Origin: Xanthomonas arboricola pv. juglandis
GTDB lineage: Bacteria > Pseudomonadota > Gammaproteobacteria > Xanthomonadales > Xanthomonadaceae
Direction: 5' to 3'
Assembly: GCF_001013475.1 (NCBI RefSeq)
Contig: NZ_JZEF01000003.1
Coordinates: 372,001-436,000 of the forward strand
DNA length: 64,000 nt
The translations under genes and the position numbers were made by a program. The notes beneath the pieces are model-generated. The model did no database searches. It was not told the origin of the DNA and worked only from the letters and a program-made list of their open reading frames with translations. Shown piece by piece: positions 8,287-16,321 of this stretch; within the stretch, counting starts at the first letter, position 1, and each line of letters starts with the position of its first letter.

Positions 8287-8805
8287 TGAGAGTCTCGGGT
8301 GCGCCGGCATGCCGGCATTGAGGGAACTCAAGCATTGCGGGTTGCGCTGTGCAAACTGCGTCACGACGGCACGGGGGTGGCGTGAGGACGGTTGCTACGG
8401 CGCGCGGCGGCCGGTCATTCCGAGCGAGTTGACGGAAGCGCGCGCGCTGACGCGGATGAGCTGAGACGTTGAGTGGAGCACGTCTGCTGCGTTGTCTGCG
8501 CGACTGTCGCCGGGCAAACCTGCGCCGTGCATCACCTGTGTCGAGGTACGCACGCGCGCGCTTGAGCGCTGCGCAGCCGCCCTGCTAGCATCCAGGCCGT
8601 CGCAGCCACGTCGCGCGTGCAGTGTTACAGCTGCCTTGCTGCGTCACTTCCACCTCCCATTCTCGGGGCCGTCGCACACCCGTCGAACGCAACGTGCAGG
8701 GCAGGGACGCTGCCCGCGCGTGCAATCGGCCGGCAGACCTACGGACTTGGGTCACTCCGTCATCAGACTCCGACCATGTCCAGGCCGCGCCGTACACCTG
8801 CCGCG
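8287..8805. other. Divergent intergenic region glgX-rimK
   Basis: This 519-base gap between divergent genes has no supported coding sequence. Frames that cross it on the plus strand are extensions of rimK without conserved residues. It presumably holds both promoters, but I cannot place them with confidence. Confidence 0.4.
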
Positions 8806-9681
8806 ATGAAAATCGCCATTCTTTCCCGCAACAGCAAGTTGTATTCGACCCGGCGGCTCATCGAGGCCGGGCGCAAGCGTGGCCACACCGTGCGCATCCT
8901 CGACCCGCTGCGCTGCTACATGCGCATCGCCGCCGACGGTTTCAGCCTGCACTACAAGGGCAAGCCGATCACCGGGTTCGATGCGGTGATCCCGCGCATT
9001 GGCGCCTCGGTCACGCGCTATGCCACCGCCGTGTTGCGCCAGCTCGAATTCATGGGCACCTACACGCCCAACCCGTCCGACGCCATCCTGCGCTCGCGCG
9101 ACAAGTTGCGCGCGCATCAGCTGCTGGCCGCGCAAGGCATCGACATGCCGGTGACCGTGTTTGGCGACAACCCGGACGACACCCAGGATCTGCTGTCGAT
9201 GCTGGGCCCGCCGCCGCATGTGGTGAAGTTGAACGAGGGCGCGCAGGGCGCCGGGGTGATCCTCACCGAGAAAGCCAGCGCCTCGCGCGGCGTGGTCGAG
9301 GCACTGCGCGGGCTGTACGCCAACTTCATCGTGCAGGAATTCATCGGCGAGGCCGAGGGCGCGGACCTGCGCTGCTTCGTGGTCGGCGACCGGGTGGTTG
9401 CCGCGATGCGCCGGCAGGCGGCCGAGGGCGACTTTCGTTCCAACCTGCATCTGGGCGGCAGCGCTGCGGTGGCCCAGGCCACCGAGCAGGAACAGGAGGT
9501 CGCGGTACGCTCGGCGCGCGCGCTGGGCCTGGCCGTGGCCGGCGTGGACCTGATCCGTTCCAGGCGCGGGCCGTTGGTGCTCGAGGTCAATTCGACCCCC
9601 GGACTGGAGGGCGTGGAAGGGGTTTGCGAGGTGGACGTGGCGGCGGCGATCATCCAGCACCTGGAGCAGTCGATCCGCTGA
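8806..9681 (+). CDS. rimK: RimK, ATP-grasp glutamate ligase
   Basis: RimK adds Glu residues to the C-terminus of ribosomal protein S6. The 291-residue product has the RimK N-terminal domain ([18 protein letters not shown], then [21 protein letters not shown]) and an ATP-grasp domain with the nucleotide loop [36 protein letters not shown] and the metal-binding end [12 protein letters not shown]. The frame is open 63 codons upstream, but the family begins at MKIA(I/V)LS, so I use the ATG at 8806. The gene stands alone and may be followed by an independent small-RNA-like transcription unit. Confidence 0.93.
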   Translation: MKIAILSRNSKLYSTRRLIEAGRKRGHTVRILDPLRCYMRIAADGFSLHYKGKPITGFDAVIPRIGASVTRYATAVLRQLEFMGTYTPNPSDAILRSRDKLRAHQLLAAQGIDMPVTVFGDNPDDTQDLLSMLGPPPHVVKLNEGAQGAGVILTEKASASRGVVEALRGLYANFIVQEFIGEAEGADLRCFVVGDRVVAAMRRQAAEGDFRSNLHLGGSAAVAQATEQEQEVAVRSARALGLAVAGVDLIRSRRGPLVLEVNSTPGLEGVEGVCEVDVAAAIIQHLEQSIR

Positions 9682-9695
9682 TCGGGCCAACAGCT

Positions 9696-9725
9696 TTGTT
9701 AGCGAAAATTTAACGAAAATCTAAT
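9696..9725 (+). promoter_or_regulatory. Putative promoter with 11-bp direct repeat operator
   Basis: TTGTTA (9696-9701) and TCTAAT (9720-9725) are separated by 18 bases. Overlapping the spacer is a direct repeat with an 11-base period, TTAGCGAAAAT (9699-9709) and TTAACGAAAAT (9710-9720), identical in 10 of 11 positions. OmpR-family response regulators bind such direct repeats, and one is encoded 700 bases downstream. Confidence 0.45.
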
Positions 9726-9731
9726 CCTTTC

Positions 9732-9827
9732 CTCGCTAGCCTCACCCGACCGTAGCTCCGCTCTCGGCAGTGACGGTGATCGGGATGAACTTTTGGCCCA
9801 AGTGCGTTGTCGCACTTGGGCCTTTTT
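9732..9827 (+). ncRNA. Candidate small RNA of about 95 nt
   Basis: Downstream of the putative promoter at 9696-9725 there is no ORF with a start signal, yet the segment ends in a strong intrinsic terminator at 9795-9827. This promoter-short segment-terminator arrangement is typical of a small RNA gene. It could instead be simply the end of the rimK transcript. No homologue is recognised. Confidence 0.35.
9795..9827 (+). terminator. Strong rho-independent terminator
   Basis: A perfect 12-bp stem GGCCCAAGTGCG (9795-9806) with CGCACTTGGGCC (9811-9822) is followed by TTTTT. It ends transcription from rimK and/or the candidate small RNA. Confidence 0.9.
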
Positions 9828-9907
9828 ACTTAGGCGTGCTTGCTCCATCAGTAAAGTCGAGTCTAAAGTGGGGAAATGTTAAACGGACGATGAGACAAGG
9901 ACCGATC

Positions 9908-10378
9908 ATGCTCAAGGCTTTCTGTTATGCCGCATCTCTGTCTGTGCTTTTGGTAGCCAATGCCGCTGCTGCCTCTGCAAAAGTAGACGTCAAGAAGCCC
10001 TTCGCCCAGCAGGCCGCTGAGGTACGCAAAGAGTTGGATGGCGGCACCAAGTACTCCGAGATCAGTCAGGAAGAGCGCGCTAAGGTGCTTTCTGCGCTCA
10101 CGAGAATAGAAATTGCAGTGACAGAAAATGGTGATGCACAGGCGTTGACGCCGGACCGAAAGGCAGCGATCTACAACGACCAAGAGCTCATCAACACAAT
10201 TTTGACAAGGGCGGGTGAGGAAAGTCGCCTGATTTGTACGCGTGAAAAGGCGACGGGTTCTCATCACACCACTTCGATCTGCAAAACCGTTGCCGAACGC
10301 AGACGCTTGCGTGACAGCGGCGAGCGCGACATGAGCTCCATGCAGCGGAGACACAAGGCCACCGACCCGGGCTCCTAA
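9908..10378 (+). CDS. Secreted hypothetical protein, 156 aa
   Basis: The product starts MLKAFCYAASLSVLLVANAAAASA, a clear Sec signal peptide with cleavage near residues 20-23. The mature part is charged and helical (VKKPFAQQAAEVRKELDGG) with two Cys residues (LICTRE and TSICKT) that may form a disulfide. The Arg-rich tail RRRLRDSGERDMSSMQRRH is typical of a xanthomonad periplasmic family of unknown function. The in-frame start at 9770 lies before the terminator, so I use the ATG at 9908. The gene sits 31 bases upstream of the response regulator gene and may share its transcript. Confidence 0.65.
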   Translation: MLKAFCYAASLSVLLVANAAAASAKVDVKKPFAQQAAEVRKELDGGTKYSEISQEERAKVLSALTRIEIAVTENGDAQALTPDRKAAIYNDQELINTILTRAGEESRLICTREKATGSHHTTSICKTVAERRRLRDSGERDMSSMQRRHKATDPGS

Positions 10379-10409
10379 GCCCACCCCGACCATAGTTATT
10401 GAGGTTTCA

Positions 10410-11087
10410 GTGCGAATTCTAGTAATCGAAGACAACAGCGATATCGCCGCCAATCTGGGCGACTATCTCGAAGACCGCGGCCACACGGTGGACTTTGCCG
10501 CCGACGGCGTGACCGGCCTGCACCTGGCCGTGGTGCACGAGTTCGACGCCATCGTGCTCGACCTCAACCTGCCCGGCATGGATGGCATCGAGGTGTGTCG
10601 CAAGCTGCGCAACGAAGCGCGCAAGCAGACACCGGTGCTGATGCTCACCGCACGCGATTCGCTGGACAACAAGCTGGCCGGTTTCGACTCCGGCGCGGAC
10701 GACTACCTGATCAAGCCGTTTGCACTGCAGGAAGTGGAAGTGCGGCTCAACGCGTTGTCGCGTCGTGGCAAGGGCGTGCACACCCGCGTGTTGGAAACCG
10801 GCGATCTGGAATACAACCTGGACACACTGGAAGTGCGTCGTCGCGGCAAGCTGCTGCAGCTCAACCCCACTGCGTTGAAGATCCTGCAGTCGCTGATGGA
10901 AGCCTCGCCGGCCGTGGTCACCCGCCAGGAGCTGGAAACCCGCGTCTGGGGCGAGGAGCTGCCGGATTCTGACTCGCTGCGCGTGCATATCCACGGCCTG
11001 CGTGCGGTGGTCGACAAGCCTTTCGACGTACCGATGATCCAGACCCGTCACGGCATCGGCTATCGCATCGCCTCGCCCGATGCCTGA
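10410..11087 (+). CDS. colR: ColR-like OmpR-family response regulator
   Basis: This is a 225-residue transcription factor with a receiver domain (acidic pair ED at 7-8, phosphoacceptor Asp51 in IVLDLNLPG, Thr in MLTARD, Lys in IKPFA) and a C-terminal winged helix (LNPTALKILQSLMEASPAVVTRQELE... IQTRHGIGYR). The wording GFDSGADDYLIKPFAL and the partner kinase with an ExxE motif fit ColR, which in Pseudomonas and Xanthomonas controls envelope and metal-stress functions and virulence. RaxR is a similar xanthomonad regulator and cannot be excluded. The start is GTG with GAGG seven bases upstream. The stop overlaps the start of the kinase gene by eight bases. Confidence 0.8.
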   Translation: MRILVIEDNSDIAANLGDYLEDRGHTVDFAADGVTGLHLAVVHEFDAIVLDLNLPGMDGIEVCRKLRNEARKQTPVLMLTARDSLDNKLAGFDSGADDYLIKPFALQEVEVRLNALSRRGKGVHTRVLETGDLEYNLDTLEVRRRGKLLQLNPTALKILQSLMEASPAVVTRQELETRVWGEELPDSDSLRVHIHGLRAVVDKPFDVPMIQTRHGIGYRIASPDA

Positions 11088-12414
11088 AAGCAATAACGGC
11101 GCGCGGCCCGCCCGCAGGCGCGGCCGCTATCGGCGGCGCCTGCGCAGCCGCATCATTCTGTCGTTCGTGTTGTTGGGTTTCTGCCTGACCACGCTATTCG
11201 CCTTCGCCACCAACTGGGCGCGCTCGCGCGTGGAAAACCAGTTGGTGGAAGACGTGATGAACCGCAATATCGACGCCTTTGCGCAGCGCTTCTATTCCGA
11301 CCCGCTGCGTAACCCCGACCTGCCGGTGCAGCAGATGCGCGGGCGTGTGGTCAAAAGCGACAAGTTCGAAGCGCTGCGGCTGGAACAGCCGGAGTGGTAC
11401 CAGTTTCCTGACGGCATCCACACCATCTCCGGCGTGGACGAAAACGGCAACGCGTATTCGTACAAGCTGGCCGTGCGCAAGACGCCGAGCGAGTGGTTCT
11501 TCCTCGCCTACGACATGACCCAGACCATCAAGGGCGAGATCCAGCTCAAGCGCACCTTGATGCTTTCGGTGCTGGTGTTCAGCGGCTTCTCGCTGCTGAT
11601 TGGCTGGTGGTCGGCATCCAAGGTCATGCGCCCGGTGTCGGACCTGGCCGCACGCCTGCGCGCCTATCGCGGCGGCACCAGCGAGCCCAAGCCGCTGGCC
11701 GCGCACTTCCCGGACGACGAAGTAGGCCAGCTGGCCGAAGCGCTGGACGATTACTCGGCCCGCCTCACCGAAGTGGTACAGCGCGATCGCGAATTCAACG
11801 CCGACGTCAGCCACGAACTGCGCACCCCGCTGGCGGTGATCCGCGGCGCCACCGAACTGCTGCTCACCAAGCCCAATCTCGACGAAAAGATGCTGCAACG
11901 CTTGCAGCGCATTCAGCGCGCCGAACTGCAGTGCAGCGACCTGATCGGCTCGCTGCTGCTGCTCTCGCGCAACGAACGCGGGCAGGGAAGCAGCAATGTC
12001 GCCAAGGTGGCCGAGCAACTGATCGACGCGCACCGCGCACAGCTGGGCGGCAAACAGCTGGAGCTGCTGCTGGAAGGCGAGCGCGACCTGGTCATCGACG
12101 CGCCCGAATCTGCCTTGTCGGTGGCGCTGGGCAACCTGATCGGCAACGCGGTCAAGTACACCCAGGACGGCCAGGTGCGCGTGCGCGTGCTTGGCGACGC
12201 GGTGGAAGTGATCGACTCCGGCCCCGGCCTGAGCGAGGAAGACGCCGCCAAACTGTTCCAGCGCGGCTACCGCGGCACCCACGCCGGCCATTCGCAAGGC
12301 GGCGGCATCGGCCTGTCGATCGTCAGCCGGCTGTGCGACCTCTACGGCTGGCGCGTCAGCGTGCGCCCAGGCCAGCAGCGCGGCGTCATCGCAACCCTAG
12401 CCTTCCATCGCTAA
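11080..12414 (+). CDS. colS: ColS-like sensor histidine kinase
   Basis: The 444-residue inner-membrane kinase has transmembrane segments at about 25-43 and 160-178 enclosing a periplasmic sensor of about 115 residues. A HAMP-like linker, the H-box FNADVSHELRTPLAVIRG (His245) and an ATPase domain (GNLIGNAVKYT, IDSGPGL, GGGIGLSIV) follow. In the sensor, Glu102 and Glu105 (LEQPEW) form an ExxE motif, the metal-binding signature described for Pseudomonas ColS. This supports a role in sensing Fe(III), Zn or similar ions. It is translationally coupled to the regulator gene. Confidence 0.8.
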   Translation: MPESNNGARPARRRGRYRRRLRSRIILSFVLLGFCLTTLFAFATNWARSRVENQLVEDVMNRNIDAFAQRFYSDPLRNPDLPVQQMRGRVVKSDKFEALRLEQPEWYQFPDGIHTISGVDENGNAYSYKLAVRKTPSEWFFLAYDMTQTIKGEIQLKRTLMLSVLVFSGFSLLIGWWSASKVMRPVSDLAARLRAYRGGTSEPKPLAAHFPDDEVGQLAEALDDYSARLTEVVQRDREFNADVSHELRTPLAVIRGATELLLTKPNLDEKMLQRLQRIQRAELQCSDLIGSLLLLSRNERGQGSSNVAKVAEQLIDAHRAQLGGKQLELLLEGERDLVIDAPESALSVALGNLIGNAVKYTQDGQVRVRVLGDAVEVIDSGPGLSEEDAAKLFQRGYRGTHAGHSQGGGIGLSIVSRLCDLYGWRVSVRPGQQRGVIATLAFHR

Positions 12415-12431
12415 CCACCACCCGCACTCCC

Positions 12432-12453
12432 GTAGGAGCGCACCCGGGCGCGA
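12432..12453. repeat. Half REP-like element (TAGGAGCGCACC type)
   Basis: The sequence GTAGGAGCGCACCCGGGCGCGA matches one arm of the large palindromes at 36822-36889 and 36986-37053. Only one arm is present here, between the convergent colS and SymE-like genes. Confidence 0.7.
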
Positions 12454-12518
12454 CAACCTTACCCATAACGCCCTCCCACAGCAGTGCCTCCAGCCAACAA
12501 CCGCACCCAAAACACCTT

Positions 12519-12917
12519 TCAGCGCTCCACCACCGTCACCACCAACTCACCCTCGCGCGCAGTGATCTGCAGCTTGCACCCAACCGCAAACCCCAACTGC
12601 TCCAGCCACAGCCCACGCAAGCGCACGCTGGGAATGCGCTGGCTGTGCGGCCGGCCCGGCTCCGCATCGTAGAACGCATAGCCCACCGTGCAGCGCGTGG
12701 GCGTACGTGCCTTGCGCGGTGGCCGCGGCGGCAGATCGTCCACGGGAGGCCTGTGGCGACGGTCGAAGGTGAGGTTGTCCACATCGAACGTGGGTGACGG
12801 CACCAGCCGCATGGGCTGCGTGTCCTTTACCGGCGTGGCTGCCCGCTTGGTGGTCGCGTTGTGCTTGGCATTTGATTCTTTGTACCGCTTGGCGGTCGAA
12901 GACTGCGTCCGGCTCAT
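12519..12917 (-). CDS. SymE-type toxin-like protein
   Basis: A 132-residue protein with a basic, disordered N-terminal half (MSRTQSSTAKRYKESNAKHN) and a C-terminal SymE-like domain (IPSVRLRGLWLEQLGFAVGC followed by KLQITAREGELVV). SymE of E. coli is an SOS-induced RNA- or nucleoid-targeting toxin with an AbrB-like fold, held in check by an antisense RNA. Here the gene begins inside the ATGA shared with a 23-codon ORF upstream, so its translation is probably coupled to that ORF. Toxin activity is inference from the domain. Convergent to colS. Confidence 0.7.
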   Translation of the reverse strand: MSRTQSSTAKRYKESNAKHNATTKRAATPVKDTQPMRLVPSPTFDVDNLTFDRRHRPPVDDLPPRPPRKARTPTRCTVGYAFYDAEPGRPHSQRIPSVRLRGLWLEQLGFAVGCKLQITAREGELVVTVVER

Positions 12918-12985
12918 CGCTTCACCTCCGTCAGCACCATGGAGCGACGACGCCCACCCATCTGCACGATCGATACATCTGCCAT
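12914..12985 (-). CDS. 23-residue upstream ORF coupled to SymE-like gene
   Basis: The ORF encodes MADVSIVQMGGRRRSMVLTEVK plus a final Arg and begins six bases after AAAGGAGG, the best ribosome binding site in this neighbourhood. Its TGA overlaps the ATG of the SymE-like gene (ATGA, 12914-12917), and the toxin-like gene has no strong site of its own. This is the architecture of a translational-coupling leader. It could also be a tiny protein in its own right. Confidence 0.6.
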   Translation of the reverse strand: MADVSIVQMGGRRRSMVLTEVKR

Positions 12986-13012
12986 GACAACGCCTCCTTT
13001 GAAGAACAGGCA

Positions 13013-13032
13013 CCGTCGCCGGCCGGCGACGG
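13013..13032. promoter_or_regulatory. 20-bp perfect palindrome in 5' leader of SymE-like unit
   Basis: CCGTCGCCGGCCGGCGACGG is self-complementary over its full length and lies 27 bases upstream of the start of the 23-codon ORF. It could act as an operator or form a stem next to the ribosome binding site. Confidence 0.5.
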
Positions 13033-13148
13033 GATGTCGGGAGGTTAGAAACCGTGCATAGTCGGCGGGCGTATTCCTCCCGAAGGAGTGTTGTATTAGC
13101 CGCCCTCCCGACGCAGGCATCGCGTCGGCTTGCGCCTGCAGGCAGGCA

Positions 13149-13179
13149 CAAAAAACCCACCGGTTTGACGGAGGTGGGT
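13149..13179 (-). terminator. Rho-independent terminator, minus strand
   Basis: A 7-bp stem (ACCCACC 13155-13161 with GGTGGGT 13173-13179) is followed on the minus strand by TTTTTTG. The stem carries the CACCTCC anti-Shine-Dalgarno-like sequence. It either ends the pilC-pilD-coaE transcript or an unannotated small RNA. Confidence 0.7.
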
Positions 13180-13442
13180 ACCGCTATGCACGGAGTTTCT
13201 ACGCTCCTTGAGGCAGAGGTTGCTACTGGTTTTCTGGAATGTCAATGCAGTAAATAAGTCCGGTCGGCGTTGATGCGCTAATTCGGCGTCGAGTACGTCA
13301 CGCTGCCTGGGAAACATGCCATGCACGCCCGAGTAGCTGTTTGCGGAGGGAACGGACGCCGTGCAGTGTGTGTCAATTAACTCGCCGCTTGTAATGGCCG
13401 CCGGCTGACCGCGGGAGCATCTTGGGTGCCCGGCCGTGGACG

Positions 13443-14066
13443 TCAGCGCCCGATTCGATGCGTTTGCAAAATTGCCCGGTAGCTCGCATCCAGGCGTCGC
13501 GCTTGTTGCGCCAGTCGGTCCGTGTCGCCTTCGTTGCTGACTACGTCATCGGCAATGGCCAATCGTTGTTCGCGAGACGCTTGCGCGGCAATCATCTGAT
13601 CGGCAAGCACCGATGTGCTCCCGTCGCGTTGCATCAGGCGAGCATGTTGAAGCGACACCGGCGCATCGACAACCAGAATGCGGTCCAGCCAGGCATAGGT
13701 CGCTCGTCCACCCGCTTCGGTCAGAAGGGGGATGGCGACGACCGTATAAGGGCCCAAGGCTTCCTGCGCGGCGCGCTGCAGTTCTGCGCGAATGGCCGGG
13801 TGGGTGATCGCTTCCAGCGCCTTCCGTTGGGCCGGATCGGCGAAGACGATCTTGCGCAGCGCTTGGCGGTCCAGTGTTCCATCCGGTAACAGAATCTCGC
13901 GGCCGAACTGCTCGGTGATGGCGTCGAGAATGGGGCCGGGCGCCACAACCTGCCGCGCAATCACATCCGCATCGATGACCGGCACGCCCAGCTTCTCGAA
14001 CTCGGCGGCGAGGGCGCTCTTGCCGGAGGCGATGCCGCCAGTGAGGCCGACGATGAAGTCGCTCAT
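13443..14066 (-). CDS. coaE: Dephospho-CoA kinase CoaE
   Basis: CoaE performs the last step of coenzyme A synthesis, phosphorylating the 3'-hydroxyl of dephospho-CoA. The 207-residue protein begins MSDFIVGLTGGIASGKSALA with a P-loop at residues 9-16 and continues with VIDADVIAR and the lid and CoA-binding residues (ITHPAIRAEL, PLLTEAG, ARLMQRDG). The length is normal. It follows pilD by 13 bases on the same strand, the pilC-pilD-coaE order common in gammaproteobacteria, and is probably expressed with the pilus genes. Confidence 0.95.
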   Translation of the reverse strand: MSDFIVGLTGGIASGKSALAAEFEKLGVPVIDADVIARQVVAPGPILDAITEQFGREILLPDGTLDRQALRKIVFADPAQRKALEAITHPAIRAELQRAAQEALGPYTVVAIPLLTEAGGRATYAWLDRILVVDAPVSLQHARLMQRDGSTSVLADQMIAAQASREQRLAIADDVVSNEGDTDRLAQQARRLDASYRAILQTHRIGR

Positions 14067-14079
14067 CGTCGTGCCCCGA

Positions 14080-14943
14080 TCAACGCAGGCCTGCGAAGTG
14101 CAGGTAGCCGTCCACCAGGTCGTTGCCCCAGAAGAACACCACCCAGCCGGCGATGGCCAGGTAGGGGCCGAACGGGATCGGGGTGGCGCGGTCACGGCCC
14201 TTGGCCACCAGCCAGATCGAGCCGAGGATGGCGCCGACCAGCGAGGAGATCAGGATGATCGGCAGGATGCCTTTCAACCCGCACCACGCGCCAAGCGCGG
14301 CCAGCAGCTTGAAGTCGCCGTGGCCCATGCCTTCCTTGCCGGTGAGCTGCTTGAACAGCCACCACACCGTCCACAGCGAGACATAGCCGACCGCCGCGCC
14401 CAGCAGGGCGGGCTTGGCGGGCATATAGAGGTTGTCCATCGAGCCGACCAGGCCCAGCCACATCAGCGGCAGGGTCAGCTGGTCCGGCAGCAGCTTGTGG
14501 CGCAGGTCGATGCCCGACATCGCCACCAGGAAGCAGCTCAGCACGATCGCGCCGAAACCCTGCCAGCCGAAGCCAAAGCGCCAAACGCTGGCCACGCACA
14601 GGATGGAGGTCAGCAACTCCACCAGCGGGTACTGGAGCGAGATCGGCTTGCCGCTGTAGCGCGACTTGCCGCGCAGCATCAGCCAGCTAAAAAGCGGGAT
14701 GTTCTCCCACCATTTGAGCTTGTCGCCGGTGACCGGGTCATGCGAGGGCTCAACCACGATGCCAGGCGGCGGCGGCTCGTAGATGTCAGGCAGCTCCAGG
14801 ATCTCGCGCGCATCGCGCCGCCACTGCCACTCCATGCGCTTGGGCAAGCGCAGGATTACCACGTTCAGGAAGCTGCCGATCAGCAGTCCCAGTCCGGCCG
14901 CGGCAGGAAAGCCGAGACCGGGATGCTGGTCGAGAAATGCCAT
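14080..14943 (-). CDS. pilD: Prepilin peptidase PilD/XpsO
   Basis: This bifunctional inner-membrane aspartic protease and N-methyltransferase cleaves type IV prepilins, and usually type II pseudopilins, after Gly and methylates the new N-terminus. The 287-residue protein has GSFLNVVILRLP at the N-terminus, the catalytic aspartates in MSGIDLRHKLLPDQLTLP and GMGHGDFKLLAALGAW, and about eight membrane segments. The cytoplasmic domain (residues about 45-100) lacks the two CxxC pairs seen in most PilD proteins. This agrees with my recollection of XpsO from X. campestris. It lies six bases after pilC. Confidence 0.93.
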   Translation of the reverse strand: MAFLDQHPGLGFPAAAGLGLLIGSFLNVVILRLPKRMEWQWRRDAREILELPDIYEPPPPGIVVEPSHDPVTGDKLKWWENIPLFSWLMLRGKSRYSGKPISLQYPLVELLTSILCVASVWRFGFGWQGFGAIVLSCFLVAMSGIDLRHKLLPDQLTLPLMWLGLVGSMDNLYMPAKPALLGAAVGYVSLWTVWWLFKQLTGKEGMGHGDFKLLAALGAWCGLKGILPIILISSLVGAILGSIWLVAKGRDRATPIPFGPYLAIAGWVVFFWGNDLVDGYLHFAGLR

Positions 14944-14949
14944 TACGTC

Positions 14950-16212
14950 TTATCCAACCACTGCGCCGAGTTTGAAGATCGGAAGATACATGCCGATGAC
15001 CATGCCGCCTACGATGGTGCCGATGAAGATCATGATCATCGGCTCAAGCAAGCTACTCAAGGCATCCACTGCATTGTTCACATCTTGCTCGTAATAATCA
15101 GCCACCTTGAACAACATGGCGTCGAGTGCGCCAGCCTCTTCGCCGATTGCGGTCATCTGGATCACCATGTGTGGAAAGAGATTGACCTGTTTCATTGCCA
15201 TGTTAACGGGATAACCGACAGACACGTCATCGCGCATGCGCAGCACAGCCTCTTCATACACCTTATTGCCTGTGGCCCCGGCGACGATGCTCAACGCTTC
15301 CACCAATGGAACACCGGCCTTGAAGGTCACCGCAGTAGTGCGTGCGAATCTTGCAATGGCACTGTCATGCATGATCTTGCCAATGACTGGCACTTTCAGG
15401 ATCAACCGGTCGAATAGATGCTGCATCTTCGGCGAACGCTTGTAAGCCATGACCAAGCCAATGGCCGACCCGATGGCAACCAGCAGCATCGGGAACCACC
15501 AGGAGACCATGAATCGCGACAGGTTAACGATCATTTGGGTAAACGCCGGTAGTTCCGCACCGAAGCTAGAGAACACGGTTTCGAACTGCGGGACCACCCA
15601 AATCAGCAAGATAGAACTGACTATCAAAGCTACGGCCATCACCATTGCAGGATAGAACAGCGCCTTCTTGATCTTCCCTTTGAGCGCCTCAATGTTCTCC
15701 TTATAGGTCGCCACCGTGTCTAAGACAGTATCAAGCACACCTGCGCTCTCGCCCGCCCTCACCAAATTGCGGTAGAGCTCGTCAAACTGTACTGGATGCT
15801 TGCTGACAGCCTCGTTGAGGGATAAGCCTCCCTCAATGTCGGTGCGGATTTCGCCAACCATTTTTCTCATGCGAGGGTTCTTGGCACCCTCGCCGATGAT
15901 TTCGAGGGAGCCCACGATGGGCACGCCAGACTTCATCATGGTGGCCATCTGTCGACTGAAGAACGCGATCTCCTTGGCTTTGATGGGTTTGCCTGCCGCA
16001 CCGAATAGTGGCTTGGGCTTGGTCTTGACGACAGTTGGTATGATCCCACGCCGCCGTAGCTCTGCACGCAACATGTTGGCATTGCGAGCGAGCTCATCTC
16101 CCTTCATCTTGATGCCGCGTTTGTCTGTCCCCTCCCACACGAACATGGTCATCGCGTTGGCGCGGCTGACCGGCTTGGTCCCCTTTTTCACCGTTCTGCT
16201 AACTGCGGACAT
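14950..16212 (-). CDS. pilC: Type IV pilus inner-membrane platform protein PilC
   Basis: PilC anchors the pilus assembly and retraction ATPases in the inner membrane. The 420-residue product has two T2SSF domains (residues about 80-200, IAFFSRQMATMMKSGVPIVG, and 285-410, RFARTTAVTFKAGVPLVEAL) with three membrane segments. I chose the ATG giving MSAVSRTVKKG, which has GGGGAGA nine bases upstream and gives the usual PilC length. An upstream extension of 30 codons is open but not conserved. It is followed by pilD and coaE. Confidence 0.95.
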   Translation of the reverse strand: MSAVSRTVKKGTKPVSRANAMTMFVWEGTDKRGIKMKGDELARNANMLRAELRRRGIIPTVVKTKPKPLFGAAGKPIKAKEIAFFSRQMATMMKSGVPIVGSLEIIGEGAKNPRMRKMVGEIRTDIEGGLSLNEAVSKHPVQFDELYRNLVRAGESAGVLDTVLDTVATYKENIEALKGKIKKALFYPAMVMAVALIVSSILLIWVVPQFETVFSSFGAELPAFTQMIVNLSRFMVSWWFPMLLVAIGSAIGLVMAYKRSPKMQHLFDRLILKVPVIGKIMHDSAIARFARTTAVTFKAGVPLVEALSIVAGATGNKVYEEAVLRMRDDVSVGYPVNMAMKQVNLFPHMVIQMTAIGEEAGALDAMLFKVADYYEQDVNNAVDALSSLLEPMIMIFIGTIVGGMVIGMYLPIFKLGAVVG

Positions 16213-16321
16213 TGCGAAGTCTCCCCACCGACACCCCATGCCGGTACACCTATGATGATAGCGGTTTACGCATTTGCTGACATGATCGCTGTCCTGATCC
16301 AATCGGCTGCCTTCCGCTGGT

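Larger units (their letters stand above)
12986..13442. other. Intergenic region with palindrome and terminator
   Basis: No supported gene. It contains the perfect palindrome at 13013-13032 in the leader of the SymE-like unit and a minus-strand intrinsic terminator at 13149-13179. That terminator is 260 bases beyond coaE, which leaves room for a small RNA on the minus strand. A TTGACA on the minus strand at 13245-13240 has no well-spaced -10 box. Confidence 0.4.

Noticed and set aside
7249..8289. Long plus-strand frame antisense to glgX
   Set aside because: A high-GC shadow frame. The glgX product has full family motifs.
10410..12414. PhoPQ as the name of the two-component pair
   Set aside because: The regulator wording, the ExxE sensor and the neighbourhood near coaE and the pilus genes fit ColRS better.
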